Source: DASYCK01 sp036500205 (GTDB taxonomy: Bacteria; Myxococcota_A; Polyangia; Fen-1088). From it: a stretch of DNA of 54,799 nucleotides. This document shows, in pieces, positions 8,796 through 16,571 of this stretch (position 1 is the stretch's first letter; the number at the start of each line of letters is the position of its first letter). The translations under genes and the position numbers were made by a program. The stretch covers positions 1 to 54,799 of the forward strand of contig DASYCK010000195.1 of NCBI GenBank assembly GCA_036500205.1, in the 5' to 3' direction. The notes under the pieces were generated by a model. It saw only the letters and a list, made by a program, of their open reading frames with translations, was not told the origin of the DNA and searched no databases.

Positions 8796-9323
8796 TCACA
8801 TCTTCAGCTTGCCGAGCGCGGCGCCCAGGCTGGTCTTCGGTATCTCCTGGCGGGCCACGCAGTCACACGGCACCTGATTGCGATTGCCCCCACAAACGGG
8901 GCAAAGACCGGCGCACGTCTCGCGGCAGACAGGATTGATGGGCATGGTCAAAAGCAGTTGCTCGCGCAGTTCGGGGCCGATGTTTATCTCGTCTCCGTCG
9001 AAATGGGCAACATCCAGCTCCTCGTCGTCCTCGTCATCCTCGTCGTCGGCCGCTTCCTTGGGGACGAAGGAGATCTGCACGGGGATGCGCACCGGCAACC
9101 GGGCCGGTTCCAGACAGCGCGCGCAGGTGCAGTCGAGCACGCCCGACAGCGTCCCTCGCAGGAACGCGTCGTCCCCCTGGCGGGACAGATGCCCGCGGAA
9201 CGTCAGCCCTTCCTTGGCCGGCTTGACGTCGAGATCCGGGCATTCCGCCTTCAGCCAATCGGCTGAAAGCGGCAGGTTCAGTGACAACCCTTCGTCACTT
9301 ATCTCATTGAATCTATACAACAT
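8796..9323 (-). CDS. yceD: YceD/DUF177 family protein
   Basis: DUF177 proteins are encoded next to rpmF in most bacteria and are linked to 23S rRNA and ribosome biogenesis. The 175-residue protein shows CARCLEP in the middle, an acidic linker (EAADDEDDEDDEELD) and a C-terminal cysteine cluster (NPVCRETCAGLCPVCGGN) likely to bind zinc. ATG 9323 was chosen; a TTG two codons upstream is also possible. A near-consensus sigma70 promoter lies 44 bases upstream, making this the first gene of the fatty-acid operon. Confidence 0.9.
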   Translation of the reverse strand: MLYRFNEISDEGLSLNLPLSADWLKAECPDLDVKPAKEGLTFRGHLSRQGDDAFLRGTLSGVLDCTCARCLEPARLPVRIPVQISFVPKEAADDEDDEDDEELDVAHFDGDEINIGPELREQLLLTMPINPVCRETCAGLCPVCGGNRNQVPCDCVARQEIPKTSLGAALGKLKM

Positions 9324-9366
9324 TTCCAATTTCCCGCGGCGCCGGACCCGGCTTTTGGGGCAAGTA

Positions 9367-9394
9367 ACTATAGGGGGGGGGGCCCCCCTGTCAA
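9367..9394 (-). promoter_or_regulatory. Sigma70 promoter of the yceD-rpmF-plsX-fab operon
   Basis: On the minus strand a perfect -35 TTGACA (9394-9389) and a -10 TATAGT (9372-9367) are separated by 16 bases. The spacer is entirely six G followed by ten C. Transcription would start near 9360, leaving a leader of about 37 bases before yceD. The homopolymer spacer is prone to slippage, which would change promoter spacing. Confidence 0.75.
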
Positions 9395-9400
9395 GCGGGA

Positions 9401-9419
9401 GCCCCTGGTGGCAAGGGGC
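9401..9419 (-). terminator. GC hairpin after the mla-operon lipoprotein gene
   Basis: GCCCCT (9401-9406) pairs with AGGGGC (9414-9419) just after the lipoprotein stop and just before the yceD promoter. No T-tract follows, so intrinsic termination is doubtful. Confidence 0.3.
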
Positions 9420-9422
9420 GGA

Positions 9423-10238
9423 TCACCGGAAGTTGGGCTGTAGCTTGAACGAAAAGGAGCCGTCCAGGGAGCCCCGGATGGCCGGCTTGGTGACCGGAAC
9501 GACCCCCATCTGCTGGTCCTCGACCGTCGACGCGTCGCAAAGCTCGACGTGAAACGCCGAGGCCTCGATGGGCTCGCCGTTGCCGACCCTGAAGTCGGTG
9601 GAGACCGGCTTGGTGAGGTCGCTCGGCGGCGCGCCGAACCGCGAGAACGCCACCCAGGAGCCGCGCCCCGGACAGACCGTGACGTCGGGACAGGTCCCCC
9701 CCACGCAGTCGCCCAGGGCATCCGACGAGAGCTGGGCATCGGGGCAGCTGTTCTGCAGCACGAAGTGGCTGGTGACGAGCTCCCGCTCGGTCCCGATCAG
9801 GGACCGCCCCTCGCCCGACGGCCCCAGCGACGTGGGCGACCGATCGCACGTCTCGGGGTCCCAGTCGTTGTTGCCCTGGTCATCGACCCGTCCGCGCATG
9901 CAGCGCACCGCCGCGTAGCTGTCCATCACCCAGAAGAACAGGGTATCGGCGAACTCCCAGCCCCCCGAGGAGCTTTGCATACGAATGTCCAGCTGGTTCG
10001 CCGGGAAGCGGGGGGTCGTCGAATCGAACGGCTCGGCCAGGAAGTAGTTCCAGTTCCCGTGGAAGTCGGCCTCGTTGGCCAGCGGCTTGGCCTGCCCGCT
10101 GGGGAACGTGCACTGGGGAACATCCAGCACGCCTTGCAGTATGCCGGTGCCGTTCTCGCTGTTGCATCCGGTGGCGGCCGCGCCGACCAGCAGCATGCTG
10201 CCCAAGGCGACCACGCGCGCGCCAGGTCGGGCCCTCAC
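9423..10238 (-). CDS. Hypothetical lipoprotein, last gene of the mla operon
   Basis: The 271-residue protein has a basic N-terminus, a hydrophobic stretch (VVALGSMLLVGAAATG) and a lipobox ending AATGC with Cys25, so it is probably a lipoprotein. It has eight or so further cysteines (for example CMRGRVDD, CDRSPTS, CVGGTCPD, CPGRG), which suggests disulfides outside the cytoplasm. I recognise no family. Its GTG start overlaps the mlaD stop as GTGA. I infer an envelope role together with the Mla-type transporter. Confidence 0.8.
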   Translation of the reverse strand: MRARPGARVVALGSMLLVGAAATGCNSENGTGILQGVLDVPQCTFPSGQAKPLANEADFHGNWNYFLAEPFDSTTPRFPANQLDIRMQSSSGGWEFADTLFFWVMDSYAAVRCMRGRVDDQGNNDWDPETCDRSPTSLGPSGEGRSLIGTERELVTSHFVLQNSCPDAQLSSDALGDCVGGTCPDVTVCPGRGSWVAFSRFGAPPSDLTKPVSTDFRVGNGEPIEASAFHVELCDASTVEDQQMGVVPVTKPAIRGSLDGSFSFKLQPNFR

Positions 10239-11752
10239 TTCGAGCTCCCTGCCGCCGCGCCCCCTCCGAACAGCAGCAATGACTTCAGATCCTCGTCGTT
10301 GAACACCAGCTGGCCGCCCAGGAAGAAGTCGAAGCCGCCGCTGGACCCGAACTTCGCGCGTCGGTTCAGGATGTCGTCGACGCCCCCCACCACGTAGAGC
10401 GTGTGGCCCAGCACCGCGATCGCGGCGCGCCCCTGCAGCCGAGGATAGGTGTTGAACAGCGTGTCGAAGAGATCGACCGAGAGGAGGAGGTGGTCGTTGA
10501 CGAGGTGAAGATCGAGGCCGACGCCGCCCGTCGACTCCTTGATGCCGAAGCGACCGGTGACGATGCCGTAGGTCTTGCCGAACTGCAGCGTGAACTTCAG
10601 CTTGTTCTGCGAGTAGGTGGTGACGTTGGTGGTCGTCACCTTGGCCGCGCTCTCGGTGTTGGTGATGGTGTTGTCGCGCAGACCGCGCGGATCGTTCACG
10701 ATCTCGATCAGGTAGAACTTGTCGGGCCGGGGAACGAGCTGGACGGCCAGGTATTCCTTGGGCTGCCCGGACAGGAAGTTGTACTCGGTGCGCAGCCCCA
10801 CGATGGTCTGCAGCTTGGTGATGCTGCGGATGAAGCCGCCTGCGTCGTCGGTGATGGACTCGATGTTTCGGGCGATGGTGTCGTCGGTGAGGATGTGTCC
10901 CACCGTCCCTTCGCCCTTCTCCATCCGGCCGGTGATGGTCTCCACGTTCTTCAGGGACTTGTCCAGGTTGTCGACGGTCGCCTTCAGCTTGTCGAGGGAG
11001 CTGCGCACCGCCTCGCCGGTCTGGGTCACCTCGCCCTTGCTGTTGTCGACCAGCGCCTTGACCGACTCGGTGATCTCCCGGACATTCTGGATCGACGCGC
11101 GGACGTTGTCCCCTTCCGCGTCGGTGATGTTCGAAATGTTGCCGGCGATGTGATCCAGCTTGCTGAGCAGGCTCTCCAGCACGACGGAGTTCGTCTCGAT
11201 CAGCTTGTTGGCGTTCTCGGCCGCGTTGGCGATGGGCCCCGAGGTCAGCCGGTGCACGTCCTCCAGGATGTCCTTCATGATGGGCATCAAGGTGCCCACG
11301 TCGGCCATCAGATCGCCGACGCTGGTGGGCTCGTGCACGTTGACGATCTGATCGCCCTGGTGCAGCTCGCGCATGGCGCGCTTCTCGCCGTTGACCACGC
11401 CGACCGGCGTCCCCGGATCGATCTCCAGGTAGTACTCGCCCAGCAGCGAGGCCGACTTCTTCGAGACGACGGCGTTCTCCCAGAGCTTGATGTTCGGCAG
11501 CAGGCGAATCGTCACCCGCGCCACCGGAAGATCGGGATCGAGCTCGCGCTTTTCAATCTGCCCCACCGGGATGCCCGCCGTCTGCACCCGCGACTTCTGG
11601 AACAACGACGCCGCGTCGTGAAAACGCGCCCACACGGTGTACCCCTCGTGGGCCGACGAGCGCTCGTTCGTCATCTTGACGAGGTAGTAGCTCAGCAGGC
11701 CCACGATGAGCGCCAACGCTCCCACCGTGGCGGCGGCCCAGCTCCGCCTCAT
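10235..11752 (-). CDS. mlaD: MCE/MlaD-family protein with long C-terminal extension
   Basis: MCE proteins form hexameric rings that pass lipids between membranes. The 505-residue protein has an N-terminal membrane helix (ATVGALALIVGLLSYYLV) and a single MCE domain at about residues 35-125 (VQTAGIPVGQIEKREL, SLLGEYYLEIDPG). Then comes a long coiled-coil-like region (about 130-300) and a C-terminal region of about 190 residues with alternating beta-strand character. E. coli MlaD is about 180 residues, so the extension is large. It overlaps mlaF as ATGA and lies in a co-directional cluster with mlaE. Confidence 0.88.
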   Translation of the reverse strand: MRRSWAAATVGALALIVGLLSYYLVKMTNERSSAHEGYTVWARFHDAASLFQKSRVQTAGIPVGQIEKRELDPDLPVARVTIRLLPNIKLWENAVVSKKSASLLGEYYLEIDPGTPVGVVNGEKRAMRELHQGDQIVNVHEPTSVGDLMADVGTLMPIMKDILEDVHRLTSGPIANAAENANKLIETNSVVLESLLSKLDHIAGNISNITDAEGDNVRASIQNVREITESVKALVDNSKGEVTQTGEAVRSSLDKLKATVDNLDKSLKNVETITGRMEKGEGTVGHILTDDTIARNIESITDDAGGFIRSITKLQTIVGLRTEYNFLSGQPKEYLAVQLVPRPDKFYLIEIVNDPRGLRDNTITNTESAAKVTTTNVTTYSQNKLKFTLQFGKTYGIVTGRFGIKESTGGVGLDLHLVNDHLLLSVDLFDTLFNTYPRLQGRAAIAVLGHTLYVVGGVDDILNRRAKFGSSGGFDFFLGGQLVFNDEDLKSLLLFGGGAAAGSSK

Positions 11753-12687
11753 GGCCCGGTCGCCCCGGGGGATTGGCCCAGCCCAGCCATATCGATGAAC
11801 TCACGCAAGGGCGCGGGCGCCGAATGAAGCAGCTCCGCCGGGGTACCGGTAACCAAGATCTTCCCGTCGTAAAGCATCGAGACCTGGTCGGCGATGCGAA
11901 AGGTGGAGGCCATGTCGTGCGAGATCACCACGCTCGTGACACCGAAGTCACGTGACGCCTGCAAGATCATATCGTCGACGTTCTTCGTGGCCACGGGATC
12001 GAGGCCGGTGGTCGGTTCGTCATACAGCAAGATCTCCGGTCGGTCGATGAGGGCGCGGGCCAGGCCGACCCGCTTGCGCTGGCCGCCTGACAGCTCGGCG
12101 GGAAACTTTTGCTCGATGCCGCCCACGTGGGCAAGATCGAGGCGCTTCAGCAGCTCTCGCACGCGCGTCATGATCTCTTCGCGCGACAGGTGATAGCGCT
12201 CGATCAAGGGGAAGGCGATGTTCTCGACCACGTTCTGCGAGTCGAACAGCGCCGCGTACTGAAACACCATCCCGAACTTGCGGCGCAGCTTACCCAGCGC
12301 CACGTCCTTCATGGGGACGATGTTCTCGCCGTCGACCAGGATCTCGCCCGCGTCCGGCTTCAGCAGGCCCATCAGGTGCTTCATCAGCACCGACTTCCCC
12401 TGCCCCGACCCGCCGATGACGATGTTGATCTTCCCACGGGCGATGTCGAGATCGACGCCGCGCAGGACGTGCTGGGGACCGAAGGTCTTGTGCAGGCCGC
12501 GGATGCGGATCTGGTAGGGATCCGCCGAGTCGCTCGCCGCGCCGGGCTGGCCCGGCTTTCCCTTGCCCGCCGGCGTGACGGGCGGGGCCGTCTTGCGGGT
12601 GGCCCCCTCATCGCCAGCGGCGCCCGAGGCGAACGGGGCGCGGCGGCCGCCCGCGCGCTGAACCCGGCTATTCGAGGACGTCTGCAT
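11749..12687 (-). CDS. mlaF: Mla-type ABC transporter ATPase
   Basis: This is the cytoplasmic ATPase of the MlaFED-type phospholipid transporter. Walker A is GGSGQGKSV, the signature LSGGQRKRVGLARAL and Walker B LLYDEPTTGLDP. The start is ATG 12687, overlapping the mlaE stop as TGATG; this leaves about 55 extra Pro/Gly/Ala-rich residues before the ABC domain (QIRIRGLHKTFG). A TTG one codon upstream is possible. The N-terminal tail is unusual and its role is unknown. Confidence 0.92.
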   Translation of the reverse strand: MQTSSNSRVQRAGGRRAPFASGAAGDEGATRKTAPPVTPAGKGKPGQPGAASDSADPYQIRIRGLHKTFGPQHVLRGVDLDIARGKINIVIGGSGQGKSVLMKHLMGLLKPDAGEILVDGENIVPMKDVALGKLRRKFGMVFQYAALFDSQNVVENIAFPLIERYHLSREEIMTRVRELLKRLDLAHVGGIEQKFPAELSGGQRKRVGLARALIDRPEILLYDEPTTGLDPVATKNVDDMILQASRDFGVTSVVISHDMASTFRIADQVSMLYDGKILVTGTPAELLHSAPAPLREFIDMAGLGQSPGATGP

Positions 12688-13520
12688 CAAGACTGGTAGG
12701 GGAAGAAGGTCGCGAGCATATCGGACAGGAAGTAATCCAGCACCAGCACGGAGACCGAGCCCGCCACGACGGCCCGCGTGGTGGCGAGGCCCACCTCCTT
12801 GGCGCCGCCGCGGACGTTGAACCCTTGAAAACAGGCGGCGACCGACAGGGCCGCGCCGAAGACCGCCGCCTTCACGGCGCCCTGAAAGTAATCACTGGGA
12901 TCGGTCATGTACCGGAAATACTCGATGAACGCCCCCAGATCGATCTGCTTCAGATAGATCGAATAGAGATACGCGCCGAACAGCCCGATGATGTTGAACA
13001 CCATCGTCATGATCGGCATCATGATGATCGACGCCACGATGCGCGGCGTGACCAGATACTGCACGGGGCTGACCGCGAACGTCGTCAGCGCGTCGATCTG
13101 CTCGGTGATGCGCATCGAGCCGAGCTCCGTCGCCATCCCCGAGCCGGCCCGCGCCGTGATCATGAGGGCGGTGAACACCGGCGCCAGCTCGAGCGCCAGG
13201 GACAGGCCCACCGTCGCGCCGACGTAGCGCTGCTGCCCGAAGATCTCCAGGGCGCGGATCGTCTGTTGCGCCGACACCGCGCCCGAGAAGAAGCCCACCA
13301 GGATGATGATGGGGAGCGAGCCCACGCCCACGAACTCCATCTGGTCGAGGAACAGCCGCAGCCGGAACGGAGGCCGGAACAGCCACACGAAGGCGTTGAA
13401 CAGCATCATCGCGTGGTCGCCGAAGAACCCGAACAGCCCCCGAACGGGCGCGGTGAGGGCGCTCCCGACGGCGATGAATCGCCGCCGCGGGCCGGTGTCG
13501 ATCGACGCCTCCTCGCCCAT
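12687..13520 (-). CDS. mlaE: Mla-type ABC transporter permease
   Basis: The 277-residue inner-membrane protein belongs to the MlaE/PermE family. Conserved features include the FSGAVSAQQTIRAL stretch, LELAPVFTALMITARAGSGM, and the ELGSMRITEQIDAL motif of the coupling helix. Several hydrophobic helices follow. It starts two bases after the alr stop and is followed by mlaF and mlaD, forming the core of a lipid ABC transporter. Confidence 0.93.
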   Translation of the reverse strand: MGEEASIDTGPRRRFIAVGSALTAPVRGLFGFFGDHAMMLFNAFVWLFRPPFRLRLFLDQMEFVGVGSLPIIILVGFFSGAVSAQQTIRALEIFGQQRYVGATVGLSLALELAPVFTALMITARAGSGMATELGSMRITEQIDALTTFAVSPVQYLVTPRIVASIIMMPIMTMVFNIIGLFGAYLYSIYLKQIDLGAFIEYFRYMTDPSDYFQGAVKAAVFGAALSVAACFQGFNVRGGAKEVGLATTRAVVAGSVSVLVLDYFLSDMLATFFPYQS

Positions 13521-13522
13521 CG

Positions 13523-14662
13523 TCAGCTCTTATAGACGCGCGGGACCCGTTTGGAGATGCCGCACAAGATCTCGTAGTTGATGGTACCGGCCCACGTCGC
13601 CACCTCGTCGACGGTGATGGCGGCGCCCCCGTCCTTGCCGAGCAACGTGATCGGTTCGCCGACGTCCACGCCCGGACTGTCGGTCACGTCGACCATCATC
13701 ATGTCCATGCACACGGCCCCCACGATGCCAACCCTCTTACCACGAAGCAGCACCTGCGCTCCGCGCACGTGGCGGGGATATCCGTCGGCGTAACCGATGG
13801 GCAAGGTCGCGATCACGCTGGGCCGGGCGGCGTGCCACTCGCCGCCATAGCTGACGGTGGCGCCCACGGGGACGTCGTGAATGGCCATGATGCGCGTGCC
13901 GAGACGAAGCGCCGGCTCGAGCCCGGCCAAGGGCACGACGGCGCTCGACATGGCGCCGTAGATCGCCAGCCCGGGACGCACCGCCTGGAAGCGCGCCGCC
14001 GGGAAGCGGATAGCCGCGGCGCTGTTCGCCGCGTGATTCACCAGCGACTTCAGCCCGCGCGCCTCGGCCATCGCCACGCACGCCCGGAACAGAGACAGCG
14101 CCTCGGTGGTCGGCGTGCCGTCGACCGAATCGGCGCAAGCGAGGTGCGTGGACAGCCCCGCCACCCGAAGGCCGGGCAGCCGCGCCACCCGCTCGAGCAC
14201 CGCGGACAAATCCCGGGGGCTGATCCCCAGCCGGTTCATCCCGGTCTCGACCTTGAGGTGCAGCTCGGCGAGCCGGCCTCGGGCGGTGGCCGCCCGCGAG
14301 AACAGCTCGAGATCGGCCGGATCGTAGACGACCGGCGTCAGCCCCTCGTCGAGGACCTGCCCATGACAGTGATCGTAGTAGGCGGACAGCACGACGATCG
14401 GCGCGGCGATACCGGCGGCGCGCAGCTCGAGCGCCTCTTCGACCAGCGAGACGGCGAGCGCGGGGCAGCGGCTCCCCAGCGCGCGCGCCACCGGAACGGC
14501 CCCGTGGCCGTAGGCGTCGGCCTTGATGACCGCCCACAGCGCCGGCCCCCCGAGCGCCGCGGCGATCCGCTCCACGTTGCGCGCGATCGCGCCGAGGTCG
14601 ACCTCGGCCACGGTCGGGCGAATCGACGCCCGCAGATCCCCTTCGGCGAAGGAGACGGACAT
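13523..14662 (-). CDS. alr: Alanine racemase
   Basis: Alr interconverts L- and D-alanine for peptidoglycan. With start ATG 14662 the protein is 379 residues, close to the family norm. The PLP lysine is Lys47 (AVIKADAYGHG), and the catalytic tyrosine lies in VSYGGEWHA. The frame remains open to TTG 14770, which would add 36 poorly conserved residues. No strong ribosome binding site marks either start, so the start is uncertain. It lies in one direction between the crp/fnr gene and mlaE. Confidence 0.92.
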   Translation of the reverse strand: MSVSFAEGDLRASIRPTVAEVDLGAIARNVERIAAALGGPALWAVIKADAYGHGAVPVARALGSRCPALAVSLVEEALELRAAGIAAPIVVLSAYYDHCHGQVLDEGLTPVVYDPADLELFSRAATARGRLAELHLKVETGMNRLGISPRDLSAVLERVARLPGLRVAGLSTHLACADSVDGTPTTEALSLFRACVAMAEARGLKSLVNHAANSAAAIRFPAARFQAVRPGLAIYGAMSSAVVPLAGLEPALRLGTRIMAIHDVPVGATVSYGGEWHAARPSVIATLPIGYADGYPRHVRGAQVLLRGKRVGIVGAVCMDMMMVDVTDSPGVDVGEPITLLGKDGGAAITVDEVATWAGTINYEILCGISKRVPRVYKS

Positions 14663-14805
14663 CTCGGCGCCCGGCGGTTCGACGGCCGAACCTCGACTGT
14701 CTTCTCGACTGACTTTTTTGGCGCCGGACAACGTCCGCCGAGTTTCACCCGGCCGTCGGCCGGTGGTCAAAAATAAAAGGTCCCCCGAGGAATATGAACG
14801 ACCGC

Positions 14806-14825
14806 TCGTGAGGCCCCCCTCACGA
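14806..14825 (-). other. Hairpin between crp/fnr and alr
   Basis: TCGTGAGG (14806-14813) and CCTCACGA (14818-14825) form a perfect 8-bp stem with a CCCC loop, 11 bases after the crp/fnr stop. There is no T-run, so it may be a processing or attenuation element rather than a terminator. Confidence 0.35.
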
Positions 14826-14836
14826 ACGAGAGCGGC

Positions 14837-15565
14837 TCACGCCTCCGCCAGCAGACGACGGCTGACGATCAGCGAGCGGCCGCGCAGGGAGATCAACCCC
14901 TTGCGAGCGAGGTCGGAGATGACGCGCGAGACGGTCTCGCGGCAGGCGCCGATCGAGTTGGCCAGCTCCTGCTGCGTCGGACGATTCTGGACCGCCACCC
15001 CTTCCGGAACGTCCTTACCGGCGGCCGCCGCGAGCGCCCGCAGCGACCCGACCACGCGGGCCGGCACGTCGGCCAGCGCCAGTCCGGAGGCCAACCGCTT
15101 GCTGCGTTCCAACCGATCGAGGGCCTGCTGCAACAACGTGATGCCGAGAGCCGGGGATGCCTGAATCTGGGCGGCGAACACCTCTCGACCGATGGCGAGG
15201 ATATCGGCGGGCTCGCTCACCTCCCAGTCGTTCGAGAGCGCCCGCTCGGCCCCCACCACCGCCTCGGGAAGGAACTCACCGGCCTGGAAGGTCTCCAAGG
15301 TCACTTCGCGCCCCGAATCGGAGCGGCGGACCGCCCGGACCTTCCCCCGCAGGACCACGAACACATGCGAGGGAACCGTCCCTTCGGCGCACACCAGGGC
15401 GCGGCGCGAGAAGTGACGGAGCGACGAGCCGGCCGCCAGAGCGGCCAGCGCCCCTGGCGGCAGCGCGGCGAGCGCGGGGATGCCCTCGAGCGCCGTCAAC
15501 TCGGCTGAGACGGGCGAGGGTCTACGAAGGCGAGAGGAAAAATCAATTGAAGCGGCGATGGCCAT
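14837..15565 (-). CDS. Crp/Fnr family transcription regulator
   Basis: The 242-residue protein has an N-terminal cyclic-nucleotide-binding fold (about residues 25-140, with FVVLRGKVRAVRR and EVTLETFQAGEFLPE) and a C-terminal winged helix (about 165-240). The recognition helix is in QQELANSIGACRETVSRVISDL. The FNR-type iron-sulfur cysteine set is absent. ATG 15565 is marked by a strong ribosome binding site (AAGGAGG, five bases away). A sigma54 element lies directly upstream. The effector is unknown; the gene is co-directional with alr and the mla genes and may regulate them. Confidence 0.9.
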   Translation of the reverse strand: MAIAASIDFSSRLRRPSPVSAELTALEGIPALAALPPGALAALAAGSSLRHFSRRALVCAEGTVPSHVFVVLRGKVRAVRRSDSGREVTLETFQAGEFLPEAVVGAERALSNDWEVSEPADILAIGREVFAAQIQASPALGITLLQQALDRLERSKRLASGLALADVPARVVGSLRALAAAAGKDVPEGVAVQNRPTQQELANSIGACRETVSRVISDLARKGLISLRGRSLIVSRRLLAEA

Positions 15566-15593
15566 GGGGACCTCCTTGGGTGGTCCCCGGTAC

Positions 15594-15610
15594 AGCAACC
15601 GCAGTGCCAA
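15594..15610 (-). promoter_or_regulatory. Sigma54 promoter upstream of crp/fnr
   Basis: The minus strand reads TTGGCAC, five bases, TTGCT: it matches the -24/-12 consensus TGGCACN5TTGCW with correct GG-GC spacing of ten bases. Transcription would start near 15584, about 19 bases before the crp/fnr ATG, leaving just enough leader for its AAGGAGG. A bacterial enhancer-binding protein would be needed. Confidence 0.72.
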
Positions 15611-15630
15611 CTACGCCGGCGTGCGGTATT

Positions 15631-15642
15631 GGCCGATCGGCC
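15631..15642. promoter_or_regulatory. Perfect palindrome upstream of the sigma54 element
   Basis: GGCCGATCGGCC is a perfect 12-bp palindrome about 50 bases upstream of the predicted start. It could be an activator site. The rest of the gap between 15611 and 15930 shows no convincing gene or other signal. Confidence 0.3.
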
Positions 15643-15930
15643 CGAAAAATCGGACGATCTGGGCCCTGAACGCGGCCAGGGGCCTCTGCCGTGACGTGCC
15701 GGGGGGGCGCGGTCGTAGTTCGCCCGCCACACCTGTCGTGAAAACGGCCCGCTGACCGTTCCCGCGACACCTGATCGAGATCGGTACCAGGGAGGCATCC
15801 GAACGGGCGCTCCCCACGAGAAATCCGGCCAACCCCACCGGTCGAAGATCGTGCGCCGCCCTCGCCGCGAGGTTACCTCGAAGAGGGACCGCCACCAGAC
15901 CGCCGGCCGTCCCCCGGTCGAACGTCGCCC

Positions 15931-15960
15931 AAAAAAAAGGGCCGCCAACTTGGCGGCCCC
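15931..15960 (-). terminator. Rho-independent terminator of the AT-hook gene
   Basis: On the minus strand a GGGCCGCC stem with a short AAGTT loop is followed by eight T (hairpin 15939-15959, T-run 15938-15931). It lies 25 bases after the stop of the AT-hook protein gene. Confidence 0.9.
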
Positions 15961-15984
15961 TGCCGACGGCGCGCGATCCGCCGC

Positions 15985-16374
15985 CTACTTCTTGGCTGAC
16001 TTGCCGGCCGCCTTGCCCGCGGTCTTCGTCTTCTCGGCCTTGCGCTGCGCCCGGTACTTCTTGATCTGGGCCTTCGGCACGTTGCGATGGTCGCCGCACA
16101 CCATTCCGAACACCGGCGCCGCGCGGTTCTTGCAACCGGGAACCGGGCAGTACTGGATGGGAGGCTTCTTGCGCGGACGGCCCGGCGGACGGCCCGGACC
16201 ACGACGAACGCCCGCTGGGCGTCCCGGACCCTTCACCACGGCGCCACTCCCCCCGACAGCCGCCAGCACCGCGTCCCGCGCTCGCCCCAACGCCTCCACC
16301 TCAATGGCGTTCGTCAATTGTTCGACGAACTGGGTAACGATATCAGCAATGGACCCGGTACTCGTTTTCGGCAT
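15985..16374 (-). CDS. AT-hook / zinc-motif DNA-binding protein with histone-like tail
   Basis: The 129-residue protein has three parts. Residues 1-45 are probably helical. Residues 49-70 hold AT-hook-like GRP cores (GPGRP, RGPGRPPGRPRKK). Residues 76-96 carry Cys76, Cys81, Cys93 and His96 (CPVPGC, CGDH), a possible zinc site. The tail from about 100 is Lys/Ala-rich (KAGKSAKK-like), resembling histone H1 tails. A clear ribosome binding site (GGAGGT) precedes ATG 16374, and a strong terminator follows the gene. I infer a nucleoid-associated or architectural regulator; no named family is assigned. Confidence 0.8.
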   Translation of the reverse strand: MPKTSTGSIADIVTQFVEQLTNAIEVEALGRARDAVLAAVGGSGAVVKGPGRPAGVRRGPGRPPGRPRKKPPIQYCPVPGCKNRAAPVFGMVCGDHRNVPKAQIKKYRAQRKAEKTKTAGKAAGKSAKK

Positions 16375-16504
16375 CTTCAGGGACCTCCGTTTGTATGGGC
16401 GCGCAGGTTAGCGCCACGTTTTTGTGAATGCAATCGAAGGAGCGGCCTTTTTTTGACCGATCTGTCCTTTGTACGTTTCCCGAAGGGAACATCGGCATTT
16501 CTTT

Positions 16505-16526
16505 TTGGCAATTCAGCAAATGCCAA
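16505..16526. promoter_or_regulatory. Inverted repeat in the AT-hook / metallophosphoesterase divergent region
   Basis: TTGGCA (16505-16510) and TGCCAA (16521-16526) form a perfect inverted repeat with a 10-base spacer. It lies 46 bases before the metallophosphoesterase start and could be an operator. Confidence 0.4.
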
Positions 16527-16571
16527 TCGACCTTGATCTGATTTCAGAACGTGACAAATGGTGAGGCTCAC

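Noticed and set aside
15566..15930. Open frames on both strands between crp/fnr and the AT-hook terminator.
   Set aside because: They have irregular composition, no motifs and no ribosome binding sites; the only convincing signals there are the sigma54 element and a palindrome.
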